DNA from: Siphonodentalium dalli
Taxonomy: Eukaryota > Mollusca > Scaphopoda > Gadilida > Siphonodentaliidae
Length of the DNA stretch: 64,000 nt
Assembly: GCA_032622095.1 (NCBI GenBank)
Contig: CP136067.1
Location: 200,654,052 to 200,718,051, forward strand
Reading direction: 5' to 3'
Made by a program: the position numbers and the translations under genes. Each line of letters starts with the position of its first letter. Positions within the stretch are counted from its first letter, which is position 1. This document shows, piece by piece, positions 54,806-64,000 of this stretch. The notes under the pieces were generated by a model, which saw nothing but the letters and a program-made list of their open reading frames with translations, was not told the DNA's origin and did no database searches.

Positions 54806-54877
54806 GATATGTTCAGAAGAACATATTGAGCAAGCAGCCATTTATCGGAATGTTGGTAGTTCTACATGTACAGTATA

Positions 54878-55090
54878 CAGTAATGCTCTAATTAATCAAC
54901 TCCTTAACCACAGCAGAATTATGGGTAATTTTTCAGGATTTAGTCGGAAATATGGCTTCTTGCCATTCATCGGAAAGCTCTCAATGAGAACTTTCCGATG
55001 AATGGCAACAAGCCATATTTCCGACTAAATCCTAAAAAATTACCCATAATTCAGCTTTGGTTAGAGATTTGATTATTTAAAGAATTACTG
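54878..55090. mobile_element. CAGTAATGCCC foldback MITE, complete
   Basis: CAGTAATGCTCTAATTAATC to TGATTATTTAAAGAATTACTG with TA flanks; arms around CTCTCAATGAGAACTTTCCG. Confidence 0.9.
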
Positions 55091-55135
55091 TACAAGTAAA
55101 CAAGAGGCTACATTATGTATTACTTCTTGTTGAAT

Positions 55136-55262
55136 TACAGCAGGACCACTAGGGGGTCTTGGGGGGGGCAGGGACCAGCCTACCGGGCAACTTGGGGGGG
55201 GACAGGGACCAGCCTACCGGGTGACTTGGGGGGAGGGGCAGGGGACCAGCCTTATAAAGACG
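55136..55262 (+). repeat. G-rich tandem repeat (about 41 bp, three units)
   Basis: Units CTTGGGGGGG..CAGGGACCAGCC..TACCGGG with G runs of 5 to 8 on the + strand. They could form G-quadruplexes. A single related unit (GCAGGGACCAGCCGAGAGGG then CGACTTGGG) lies at 33464. Confidence 0.75.
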
Positions 55263-55397
55263 ACTTTGAGGACATCTTCTCCCTAAAATGTGCCATTGCT
55301 TCCTATTTTTCTCCCAGGGAGAAGTGCATGACTTCTCTCACATATACCAGTATGCATATTTTCAAACAGCTAATTTAAAGTATGCTTTATACTGATT

Positions 55398-55848
55398 TTA
55401 ATGGTGTTATTACTCATTATAATGGTGTTCTTACTCACTATAATGGTGTTCTTACTCACTATAATGGTGTTCTTACTCATTATAATGGTGTTCTTACTCA
55501 CTATAATGGTGTTCTTACTCACTATAATGGTGTTCTTACTCACTATAATGGTGTTCTTACTCACTATAATGGTGTTCTTACTCACTATAATGGTGTTCTT
55601 ACTCACTATAATGGTGTTCTTACTCATTATAATGGTGTTCTTACTCACTATAATGGTGTTCTTACTCACTATAATGGTGTTATTACTCATTATAATGGTG
55701 TTCTTACTCACTATAATGGTGTTCTTACTCACTATAATGGTGTTCTTACTCACTATAATGGTGTTCTTACTCATTATAATGGTGTTCTTACTCACTATAA
55801 TGGTGTTCTTACTCACTATAATGGTGTTCTTACTCACTATAATGGTTT
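55398..55848 (+). repeat. 21-bp minisatellite, about 21 units
   Basis: Unit AATGGTGTTCTTACTCACTA-T with CATTAT and TTATTACTC variants. A period divisible by 3 opens several frames on both strands; these are not genes. Confidence 0.97.
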
Positions 55849-56487
55849 TATAAACAGGCTCTTGTGTTGCATGATACTTATTCGATCATGGAAGGGTTTT
55901 GTTGGGGTGTAAAATGAACTTCAGCCATTGTTGCTTCTCCATGCCACTTCTCCCGGTTATCCAAACAGGGACAAGTGCCTTCTACCAATTGTGAAGAGGG
56001 CATATGGAGTAACTAATATTTATCAGCCAGTGACATTCAGATTTATTAATCAAATGAAGGTTGGGTCTTGCTGTTGACATTCATTCCTGTGACCATATAT
56101 GTTATTCATAAGCTTATAATTCCCAAACTTAATCCCATAAACCAGGGTGACTTAATCCAGTTAATCTCATTCCCACTGAGGTTAATCTAATTTATTAGAC
56201 AGAATTAATCCCGTTTAGCAATCAAAGACCGGTGATGATGGACGGACATTGCCTTCTGTTTGTCTGCTCGACCTGTTGATGCTTTCGCTGACCTCAATTG
56301 TTCATTAGATTATCCACCAAACTCGATTACCCCCACAATGTTTGGTTCAGTCCACACAATACATTAACCCATTTACTCCAAAATGGATTCTCCCGTTCAG
56401 TTCTAGTAACCTGCATTGGAGTGGTCTATTCTTCACTTGTTGGGTGCTCTGATTATATAAACAGGTACCGGTATACAATGTACCATA
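55849..56487. other. Intron sequence; dispersed CTTCTCCC repeat at the start
   Basis: 55855-55985 matches 31400-31560 (GGCTCTTGTGTTGCATGATA, GGGGTGTAAAATGAACTTCAG). The remainder has no recognised element. Confidence 0.5.
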
Positions 56488-56877
56488 TTAACCCTTTACC
56501 CAACAGAAGGGCCCTGTGCCAATGCATTCTCTTATATATGCGAGTCGACCATAGGTCGCCTCGCATATATAAGAGAATGCATTGGCTTAACACATTAAAA
56601 ATTATAAAATTGTTAAAGAATGTAAGAAAAAATGGTAAAAAGTGTTTTAAAATGATTTTTTTTAGGCCAATGCATTCTCTTATATATGCGAGGCGACCTA
56701 TGGTCGACTCGCATATATAAGAGAATGCATTGGCACAGGGCATAACTGTAACTATCACAATGTGGTCAAGGAGCCGGTTCCAATGATATCCATATTTGTA
56801 TGGTTCTATTGAGACAGACCGAAGATATGTTAGGCTGTTGAAGCTTTATTTGGCCGGTTTGTTGGGTAAAGGGTTAA
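56488..56877 (-). mobile_element. TTAA MITE, family A
   Basis: TTAACCCTTTACCCAACAGA to GGTTTGTTGGGTAAAGGGTTAA with both palindromes (about 56519-56586 and 56665-56732). Confidence 0.95.
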
Positions 56878-56924
56878 GCAGACACGAGGTGGAGACACTC
56901 TGTGGTGTCAATTCATTAATTCAC

Positions 56925-57030
56925 TGAGAGCTTTCCGATGAATGGCAACAAGCCATATTTCCGACTAAATCCTGAAAAGTTACCCATAATTCTGCTGTGG
57001 TTAAGTGGTCAATTACTTAGGGCATTACTG
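56925..57030. mobile_element. CAGTAATGCCC MITE, right half
   Basis: GAGAGCTTTCCGATGAATGG to CTTAGGGCATTACTG, followed by TA. The left arm is missing. Confidence 0.85.
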
Positions 57031-57662
57031 TACAAACTCGATTATACTTCATGTGTTCGTTTCAGCGCCCTTTATTAATTTAAATCTAATCGTGTATATA
57101 AATATATTAATGTTTATAAACAGTCATGAACTCTTCCTCGGGCAAATTCACTAACTATTAGGCGACGTACACAATCATAGTAATAAGGAGACGTACGTTG
57201 AGAATAAAAAGGTCAGGTTTATTTAAGTCCGACCAACGCATTGAGATCAGAATAAATTCTATTTAGATAACGAGTACCCTTCGTACAGAGGGGTACTCAA
57301 ATCACAAAGACCACGCTGTGAAGAATCCTTGAAACATTTGTGTTCGTCACTAAAATGGTTACGCCTTTTCTCGGAAAGGTTTGATACAAAATTAAAGAGC
57401 GAAATTAAAAAGAGCAGCGCTTCTGAGGAGATTACGCAGCTGAAATTTGGATATTTTTTCTTTGGGTAATTGATTAGAAAGTGTCGACATTTGAAAGGTG
57501 GGATTAGCAAAAACTCGAGTGGACACCTGCTAGCTTTCCTAATGTTAGTGACGATTGAGGTATTATGGGTAGAAAATATAATATGAGGCTTTCAAACAAC
57601 CTGCTTTTTAACTTGAAAATTCATGCACCGTGATTTTGATGAGCTGAATCGGCACAAATAAA
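57031..57662. other. Intron sequence, unrecognised
   Basis: A minus-strand frame at 57259-57510 (83 codons) is the least repeat-like long ORF here but has no recognised motif. It is not called as a gene. Confidence 0.35.
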
Positions 57663-58034
57663 TTCAGGCTTCAAAATTGGGTGCAGAATGAGGTTCCCAG
57701 AGGGTGAATTTAGTGACGCTACCCTGCACAATGGGCTAACATCACTAAACTGACCTCCTGTGGACCTCATTCCGCTTAGGCCTCATCTTTTCTGGAAAGT
57801 ATCTGTTATTATCAAATTAGCATGTTTTTTTAGTTTCTTTTTTTAGAAACTTCTTTAGAACGATTCTTTTTCTTTGTTAGTTTACTTTCTCTATATCCCG
57901 AAATTGGCAGATGACACATTGCATAATCGAGGCACCCAATGGGTGCGCATCACCATCTGTGAAATTAAATCTGTGTCTAGGTCTCCCATAGCAGATAAGG
58001 CCATGCAGAATGAGATTCCCAGAGGGTGCATTTA
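57663..58034 (-). mobile_element. hAT-like MITE, long form, degraded
   Basis: TGCAGAATGAGGTTCCCAGAG starts the first hairpin, whose second arm is decayed. The interior (GGCACCCAATGGGTGCGCA, CCCATAGCAGATAAGGCCATG) is in the 41621 orientation. It stops in the second hairpin where a family C piece begins. Confidence 0.7.
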
Positions 58035-58128
58035 GTCATATGGGAGACTTGCATATATCAGAGAATTCACTTGCAGAGGATCTTTAATGCTGCACCAGCG
58101 TGGCTCTCGATCATCATGAAAGGGTAAA
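58035..58128 (-). mobile_element. Family C TTAA MITE fragment
   Basis: GGGAGACTTGCATATATCAGA, then TCTTTAATGCTGCACCAGCG and CATCATGAAAGGGTAAAC, the complement of the CTGGTGCAGCATTAAAGA subfamily end. Confidence 0.65.
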
Positions 58129-58165
58129 CGCTGAACATATTTTTGGAACTGCTGTATACAATGTA

Positions 58166-58378
58166 CAGTAATGCCCTAAATAATCGACTCCTTAACCATA
58201 GCAGAATTACGGGTAACTTTTCAGGATTTAGTCGGAAATATGGCTTGTTGCCATTCATCAGAAAGCTCTCAGTGATAGCTTTCCGATAAATGGCAACAAG
58301 CCATATTTCCGACTAAATTCTGAAAAGTTACCCATAATTCTGCTGTGGTTAATGAGTCGATTATTTTGGGCATTACTG
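58166..58378. mobile_element. CAGTAATGCCC foldback MITE, complete
   Basis: CAGTAATGCCCTAAATAATC to GATTATTTTGGGCATTACTG with TA flanks. Confidence 0.92.
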
Positions 58379-58550
58379 TAGACCAAGTATTTTAAAACTT
58401 CATGCACCTGCTTTCTCTTAAAGATTTTGTACCATAAACGCTTCAGAGCAACGGCAGCTCTAGATTGTTGCCATTCATCGGAAAGCTCTCACTGAGACTA
58501 AATCCTGAAAAGTTAACCATAATTCTGCTATGGTTAAGGAGTAGGTACCA
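58379..58550 (+). repeat. Segment duplicated at 63220-63345, with MITE scrap
   Basis: ATTTTAAAACTTCATGCACC, TGCTTTCTCTTAAAGATTTT, GTACCATAAACGCTTCAG and CAACGGCAGCTCTAGATT recur at 63255-63342 with a 12-base insertion. In both places they follow a MITE end GGGCATTACTGTA. Here they run into CATTCATCGGAAAGCTCTCA and a further MITE piece. Confidence 0.8.
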
Positions 58551-58703
58551 CTGAAATAAGATAAAGAGAGAGTTAGAGAGAAAATAGCACCAGAAGTTTA
58601 GGTTATAAAGTGCAAATGTGATGGATTGATGGGTATTCTTTAGTCTGATTGAAAACTTCACACCTGTTACAATGTCTCATTCATGCTGCCCTCTCTGCAC
58701 TGA

Positions 58704-59121
58704 TATATGTGACCCGCCATATCAAATCCAATCCAGTTGTAAGTCGGGATTTTTTTTACCCTGTGCCAGTGCATTCTCTTATATATGCGAGTCTACCATA
58801 GGAGAATGCTTGGCCTAACAATTTTTTATAATTTTAATAATTTTTTCTTGTATTCTTTAACAATTTTATAATTTCACCCATACAGAGCCCCAGACAAACA
58901 TGAGCAGACGACACTCTTCTATATGCTTCTATATATGTGTGGGGCTCCCTGCAGGGTAATGGATATTTTTATTTTATGTCCTAAAAATTGTAAGAAACAT
59001 TTTTTTTTTTTAAATGATAAAAAATTGTTAGGCCGATGCATTCTCTTATATATGAGAATGCATTGGCACAGGGTAAAAAAATCGCGACTTACGACTGGAT
59101 TTGATATGGCGGGTCATATAT
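58704..59121. mobile_element. Family E MITE: distinct ends, same palindrome module
   Basis: Ends GACCCGCCATATCAAATCCA with GTTGTAAGTCG, and CGACTTACGACTGGATTTGA with TATGGCGGGTC. Inside these unrelated ends lie TACCCTGTGCCAGTGCATTCT and GCATTGGCACAGGGTA with palindrome halves, the linker CCTAACAATTTTTTATAATT, and a GAGCAGACGACACTC / GGGGCTCC segment also seen at 21910-22110. Confidence 0.8.
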
Positions 59122-59367
59122 TAGTATCCTTGTACTTGCCATTTTACGACCTTGTTTGTGGCTTATTGAGTGGGGTGTTGTGACATCTTGGAAGAAACAC
59201 CCACCTTATGTTACCTGACATTAATATTGTCTCACCTAAGAATGATTAATTGTTTTATTCGACAAACACTTCATCAGGTCAAGAGTCAAAGGATTTACGA
59301 TTCAATGTCCTAGTTACCCAGATTTATATACTCACTGTTAGTTAAAGGGACACAATGCATTCACAGT
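59122..59367. other. Intron sequence, unrecognised
   Basis: No element or exon is seen between the family E MITE and the hAT-like MITE at 59368. Confidence 0.3.
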
Positions 59368-59737
59368 CAAGTTTGAATTTAGTGTGTCTGACATTTGCTG
59401 AAGAGTTCCCCAGAGGGTGAATTTAGTGACCCTTTTCTACATAGCAAGCTAACAAATTCCCCTTATGGGAACCTCATTCTGCTTAGGCCTCGTCTTCATG
59501 GAAGTATCTACAATCTCAAATTAACATTGTTTTTGGTTACTTTTTTTCTTCTGTTCAGTTTCTATTTCCCCTAATTTGCAGAAGATAAAATTCATAATCG
59601 AGGTGACAAATGGGTGAATATCATCAACTTCAACTGGGGAACTTCAATCTGATCCTAGGCCTCCCATAGCAGTTGAGTCCTAATATAATGAGGTCCCCAG
59701 AGGGTGAATTTGGTGATGCTAGCCTGCTATGCATCAA
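59368..59737 (+). mobile_element. hAT-like MITE, long form, right end lost
   Basis: CAAGTTTGAATTTAGTGTGTC, a degraded first hairpin and the long interior (AACTTCAATCTGATCCTAGG), then the start of the second hairpin to GCCTGCTATGCATCA. Confidence 0.75.
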
Positions 59738-60138
59738 CAAACATCGCTAATCATGTAGTAAGTTCAGATATGTTTGTCTGAATATGATTTTCAGAATATT
59801 TTTCAATTTTTTTACCTTTTCTGATTTTTCTCATCAAGTTTTGATTTAACTTTAGTTTACATGTATTATTGAACGAAATATTGGGTTGAAAGGATATATA
59901 GACCACCAGACATACATGTAGCCAAGTGGAGATAATGTTCACCAGTGGTGGTGGTGGGGGTTGTATGAGGTGACACCCTCCATCTTGGGGGAAAAACCAG
60001 TCGTCCTAGAAATATACATATTAATTGGAGTTCCATGGAGTTATAAGATTAATTTGGGGTTTTATAATAGACCAAGCTTCTGGCTGAATATGACTCAACT
60101 CTAATAAAATCTAATGCTTGGAGTAGAAGGCAGTTCCC
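59738..60138. other. Intron sequence, unrecognised
   Basis: No repeat or exon recognised. Confidence 0.3.
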
Positions 60139-60528
60139 TTAACCCTTTACCCAACAAACCAGCCAAAACCGGCCAAATAAAGCTGCAACAGCCTAAATTA
60201 TCTTGGGTCTGTCTCAATAAAACCATACAAATATGGATATCATTGGAACCGGCTCATTGACCACATTGTGATGGTTACAGTTATGCCCTGTGCCAATGCA
60301 TTCTCTTATATATGCGAGTCGACCATAGGTCGCCTCGCATATATAAGAGAATGCATTGGCCTAAAAAAAATCTTTTTTTACCATTTTTTCTTACATTCTT
60401 TAACAATTTTATAATTTTTAATGTGTTAAGCCAATGCATTCTCTTATATATGCGAGGCGACCTATGGTCGACTCGCATATATAAGAGAATGCATTGGCAC
60501 AGGGCCCTTCTGTTGGGTAAAGGGTTAA
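60139..60528 (+). mobile_element. TTAA MITE, family A
   Basis: TTAACCCTTTACCCAACAAA to TCTGTTGGGTAAAGGGTTAA with both palindromes (about 60293-60360 and 60432-60499). Confidence 0.95.
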
Positions 60529-60869
60529 CTTCACTGACATAGTTCATTTGCTTCATACAACTCTAGTTAACTGTTGGTACTTATTTCCATGGTAGTACAT
60601 ACTTTGGGTATTTGGAAGTACATAATTTGGCTATTTTTTGAGCTGCCAAACTTTCTTGACAGTTGAAGCTTCAAATTCTGTCAGATAGATTGTGTTATGT
60701 CAGATGAAACAACCCTGGTGTCGCCTCATTAAACATAGCCCTGTTACCTGTTAACACAACAACCTTAGGAAATGTGTCTTATTCACTGGTGTCCCCTCAT
60801 TTAACATAGCCCTGCTACCTGTTAACACAAGAATAGCAAGAAATGTGTCTTATTCACTCATCATGTCAG
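60529..60869. other. Intron sequence with a short direct repeat
   Basis: CATAGCCCTGTTACCTGTTAA and AATGTGTCTTATTCACT recur about 70 bp apart (60734 and 60805). Confidence 0.5.
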
Positions 60870-60986
60870 CAAGCCTGATTATGGTGTGCCTGTCATTTGC
60901 AGAATGATGTCCCCAGAGGGTGAATTTAGTGATGCTATCCCGCATTGCGGGCTAACATCACCAAATTCACCCACTGGGGGCCTTAC
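60870..60986 (+). mobile_element. hAT-like MITE, left hairpin only
   Basis: CAAGCCTGATTATGGTGTGCC, GAATGATGTCCCCAGAGGGTG and the answering arm CAAATTCACCCACTGGGGGCC; the second hairpin is absent. Confidence 0.75.
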
Positions 60987-61356
60987 AGCATAAGGCTGGC
61001 ATTCCCATTCATTAAAACTACACATTTCTCCATGATTCTTAGATGAATGAAATATTGGACTCTTAACACTTTGACATTGTTTTGATTACCTTTTAGTTGT
61101 AGGTCAAATGTGCGACTAATTTAACATGAATACTATGAGGAAATGCTGCCAACATTTGTAATTCCTGCCACACATCAAGTTTAATGGGTTATTGTAGTAA
61201 TTTATAATCTGAAAGTCATGCTATACTCTTATTTGACACTCAGGTTATATTCTCCACTTTTATCAGTGCAAAAAACGCAGATACAATTAAAACAATACAC
61301 CAAAAATGAGTTAGTGATTTAACACATTAAAGATTGAGTCACAGTGATTTAACACA
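60987..61356. other. Intron sequence, unrecognised
   Basis: GTGATTTAACACATTAAAGA occurs twice (about 61313 and 61343) just before the element at 61357. Confidence 0.4.
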
Positions 61357-61567
61357 TTAAAGACATATCATGTGATTATTTCTGTTGTAAGAGCAGTTTT
61401 TGCCAGTCCAAAATTAAATAGTATAAATAAAGCTGTAGAGAACACTGAATCTGACGTCATGTTATTATATTATATTCATTATTCATACAAAAAGTAAGTT
61501 TATATCGTCTTTTGTATGCCAAAATTGCTCAGTAGTTTTACGGAGTGATTTGCATGTGTCACTTTAA
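61357..61567 (+). mobile_element. Possible TTAAAG-ended element, distinct interior
   Basis: TTAAAGACATATCATGTGAT to GCATGTGTCACTTTAA. The termini resemble the family at 24399, but the interior does not match it, so it may be a related family. Confidence 0.5.
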
Positions 61568-61912
61568 ATAAGTTTAGATAATATAATTAAGATTTTTCTA
61601 ACTTGTCCTGTATTTTGTCTTATGGTGCCCACATCAGAATGAGCAATGGGGGATGCCACAGTATCCTGGGCCCACAAACAAAATACCTTAACTTATTATC
61701 TAACATTATCAATGAAAAGGAATTCTTCTGCACTTACATATGTAATATCTGTTTGTTTGTCTGTCATCTGCATACATTTCCTGAACACATCTCCAGATGA
61801 ATATAGACTATTATTTCAATGTATACTTTCATAACTTTCATGGGAGAATCCATTTAGTTAAGAAAGGATTTAAATAAAAGTATAAAATTATTACCATAAA
61901 CAAGCACAACAT
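61568..61912. other. Intron sequence, unrecognised
   Basis: Two small overlapping + frames (61603-61834) have no known motif. Confidence 0.3.
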
Positions 61913-62297
61913 GACTTGATATTGTGTGTCTGTCATCTGCAGAATGAGGTCCCCAGAGGGTGAATTTAGTGATGCTATCCCACATAACAGGCTAGCATCA
62001 CTAAATTCACCCTCTGTGGACCTCATTCTGCTTAGGCCTCCTCTTCTGGAAAGTATCTACAGTCTCACATTGTTTTTTGTTACTTTTTTTCTTCTGTTCA
62101 GTTTCTATATCCCCTAATTTGCAGAAGATAAAATTTATAATCATGGTAACTAATGGGCGAACATCACCAATTTCAATCTGATCCTTGGTCTCCCATTGCA
62201 GTTGAGGCCTAGGCAGAATGACCATGTGGGAATGTGTCACTAAATTCACCCTCTGGGGACCTCATTCTGCAATTGACAGACACACTATATCCAGGTT
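61913..62297 (+). mobile_element. hAT-like hairpin MITE, long form
   Basis: CTTGATATTGTGTGTCTGTCA and AGACACACTATATCCAGG ends; the first hairpin is complete, the second is missing most of its first arm. ACAACATG lies near both ends but is not correctly placed for a target duplication. Confidence 0.8.
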
Positions 62298-63222
62298 TAA
62301 TAACAACATGCCACAAATAACATAATAACAACATAGCACACACCATCACATTTAAGAAGATCTAATTTAATGTTCATCTCTGTATATATGACCAAAATTG
62401 ACAACAATTATTCACTTATGACTGTACTAACAAACGATGTCAATGACCCAAGCTTAAGCATGTCCCAATAACCCAGAGTGGAGGAACACATGATATCACC
62501 CCTCATGACCCCTAAGATAGTGGTGTGACATCAGCCAGCCTATGGGAGATAATCTAACATCCTGGTGTGATTGTTAGGCGTCCCCAATGTGTAACGCCTC
62601 AATAAGAAATTAAACAAACATTCACAAGCCCCGTGATATAAGTCCAGTGAATTAAATGTCTCTCCTTAATAATAATGAACCCAACCAGGAGAAGTAGAGT
62701 CGAGCTAAATTGCTTTTCTGATTTAATAAATCCATTGGGTTGTTGCTGACTTTTTAAATTGTTCCAATTGAGTGTTCCATTTTGTTCATTTGTTCCATTT
62801 GGTTCCGGTTGTTCCATTTACTGTTTTATCTGATAATGTGGAGAAACATGAGAATAATGAGGAAATTCAAGAAAAGAGTTGTGAGTGTGAATTTAAATTA
62901 AAATACTATTGTCAATTATTTTCCATTATTTTTTCAATTATTTTAATGTCAGTTTAAACCAGATGTGAACTGTACTCGGAAAGTAAGTTTGACTTATATG
63001 CTTTCATCAGTTTTTCTTTTACAAACTATACATATGATATAAACCAATGTTGTTTATGTACAGGCTATAATTTTGCCACATGGCGCACTGCATGGCATTT
63101 GAGTTCCACAATACAGCTAATAATATTTGCTGTTAAATTTTTCCAGGTATCGAAATAGGTCGATAAATACCTGAACTACCTTTCTATGTCCAAGAAAGAC
63201 ACATTGAAGTCATAAACAATAC
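62298..63222. other. Intron sequence, unrecognised
   Basis: No recognised repeat or exon. AT-rich; short TTCCATTTTGTTCATTTGTT-type low complexity near 62775. Confidence 0.3.
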
Positions 63223-63345
63223 TAAGGAGTCGATTATTTAGGGCATTACTGTATTTTAAAACTTCATGCACCTGCTTTCTCTTCGATTTATTCATAAAGA
63301 TTTTGTACCATAAACGCTTCAGGGCAACGGCAGCTCTAGATTTTC
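63223..63345 (+). repeat. MITE end plus duplicated segment (copy of 58360-58462)
   Basis: AAGGAGTCGATTATTTAGGG with CATTACTGTA is a solo right end of the CAGTAATGCCC family. It is followed by the segment described at 58379, so the MITE end was copied together with its flank. Confidence 0.8.
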
Positions 63346-63630
63346 ATCCCATGGTCTACAATTGCAATTTTTACACAGTCGCTAACTAAAAATATTGAAC
63401 CATCTGACTCGATCGAAACAATCTCAAATTTATCAAAAAATTTAAGAAACAAAACACGTATTTTCATAACTACTAGTATATCAACAATTTTGTTTTGTAT
63501 GTATGTTTTGAGTTAACTCTTACCAAACTATGTATACATAATTTTGGGATTTGGACGAGCCATGACCTTTTAAAATAAGAAATTTTAAAACATAATAGTA
63601 TCTTATGCGAACCAATATATCCATACTAAG
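63346..63630. other. Intron sequence, unrecognised
   Basis: Nothing recognised. Confidence 0.3.
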
Positions 63631-64000
63631 TTAACCCTTTACCCAACAAACCGGCCAAAAACTCCCAAATAAAGCTTCTACAGCCTAAAATATCTTCGGT
63701 CTGTCTCAATAAAACCATACAAATATGGATATCATTGGCACCGGTTCATCGACCACATTGTGATGGTTACAGTTATGCCCTGTGCCAATGCATTCTCTTA
63801 TATATGCGAGTCGACCATAGGTCGCCTCGCATATATAAGAGAATGCATTGGCCTAAAAAAAATCTTTTTTAACACTTTTTACCATTTTTTCTTACATTCT
63901 TTAACAATTTTATAATTTTTAATGTGTTAAGCCAATGCATTCTCTTATATATGCGAGGCGACCTATGGTCGACTCGCATATATAAGAGAATGCATTGGCA
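63631..64000 (+). mobile_element. TTAA MITE, family A (cut by window end)
   Basis: TTAACCCTTTACCCAACAAA, then both palindromes (about 63786-63852 and 63933-64000). The window stops at the end of the second palindrome, so the right end is unseen. Confidence 0.93.

Noticed and set aside
55370-55912. Open frames of 150-176 codons on both strands in the 21-bp array
   Set aside because: Frames are open on both strands and in two frames of one strand, as expected from a 21-bp tandem repeat without stops.
57259-57510. 83-codon minus-strand ORF in a repeat-poor stretch
   Set aside because: No recognisable motif, no clear splice sites, and length expected by chance in AT-rich DNA.
15926-60556. Many similar ORFs with CANAFSYICEST or RSPRIYKRMHW peptides
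   Set aside because: They are translations of the palindrome shared by the TTAA MITEs, seen in both orientations, with no coding signature.
61913-62297. 8-bp target duplication ACAACATG for this hAT-like copy
   Set aside because: The word lies near both ends but not adjacent to the terminal bases, so it is not scored as a duplication.
44366-64000. Search for the next kinase exon (basic segment, KETE, glycine loop)
   Set aside because: No sequence encoding these motifs was seen by eye in any ORF or splice-bounded stretch; a profile search would be decisive.

Overview
The window is animal nuclear DNA: AT-rich, intron-sized non-coding sequence with GT-AG splice junctions, a tRNA-headed SINE of the MetaSINE type (2425-2730), many short inverted-repeat DNA transposons and more than ten minisatellites. 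This repertoire, together with the form of the one host protein seen, suggests a marine invertebrate, most likely a bivalve mollusc. The species cannot be fixed from the sequence alone.

Only one host gene can be supported. Two coding exons on the + strand (23327-23451 and 44314-44365) splice in phase and give the first 59 residues of an NDR-family kinase (STK38/STK38L, fly tricornered): the N-terminal MOB-binding segment that precedes the kinase domain. A splice acceptor 15 bases before the ATG shows that at least one 5' UTR exon lies upstream. The kinase-domain exons were not found and probably lie beyond position 64000. Nearly all the rest of the window is therefore intron (20.9 kb between the exons, at least 19.6 kb after the second) or upstream sequence.

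The introns are packed with non-autonomous elements; no transposase was found. (1) A TTAA-flanked group resembling piggyBac MITEs has at least four families (called A-D here). A, B and C carry the same 67-bp palindrome beginning CCAATGCATTCTCTTATA, usually twice. A fifth family with unrelated ends (E, 58704-59121) carries it too. (2) A foldback MITE with CAGTAATGCCC ends and TA flanks, of pogo/Tc1-mariner type, has about 20 copies. (3) A hAT-like MITE is built of tandem hairpins and has 8-bp target duplications, five of them perfect. (4) There are smaller families with TTAAAG ends, with GC-rich TA-flanked ends, and others. Several insertions are nested cleanly, so target sites and relative ages can be read directly.

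By region: 1-8 kb, old tandem duplication, MITEs and the SINE; 8.1-11.5 kb, a 26-bp minisatellite carrying two near-identical MITE copies; 14.6-21.5 kb, a decayed long-period repeat block with inserted MITEs; 22.4-24 kb, a 36-bp minisatellite, the first coding exon, and a 44-bp minisatellite grown from that exon plus a decayed exon copy; 24-44 kb, the intron, with 17-bp and 29-bp arrays; 44.3 kb, the second exon; 45-64 kb, the next intron, with 53-, 26-, 38- and 21-bp arrays and many MITEs.

The most interesting observations are the minisatellite derived from NDR kinase coding sequence, the palindrome cassette shared by MITE families with different ends, minisatellites born inside transposons, and a MITE amplified as part of a satellite array.
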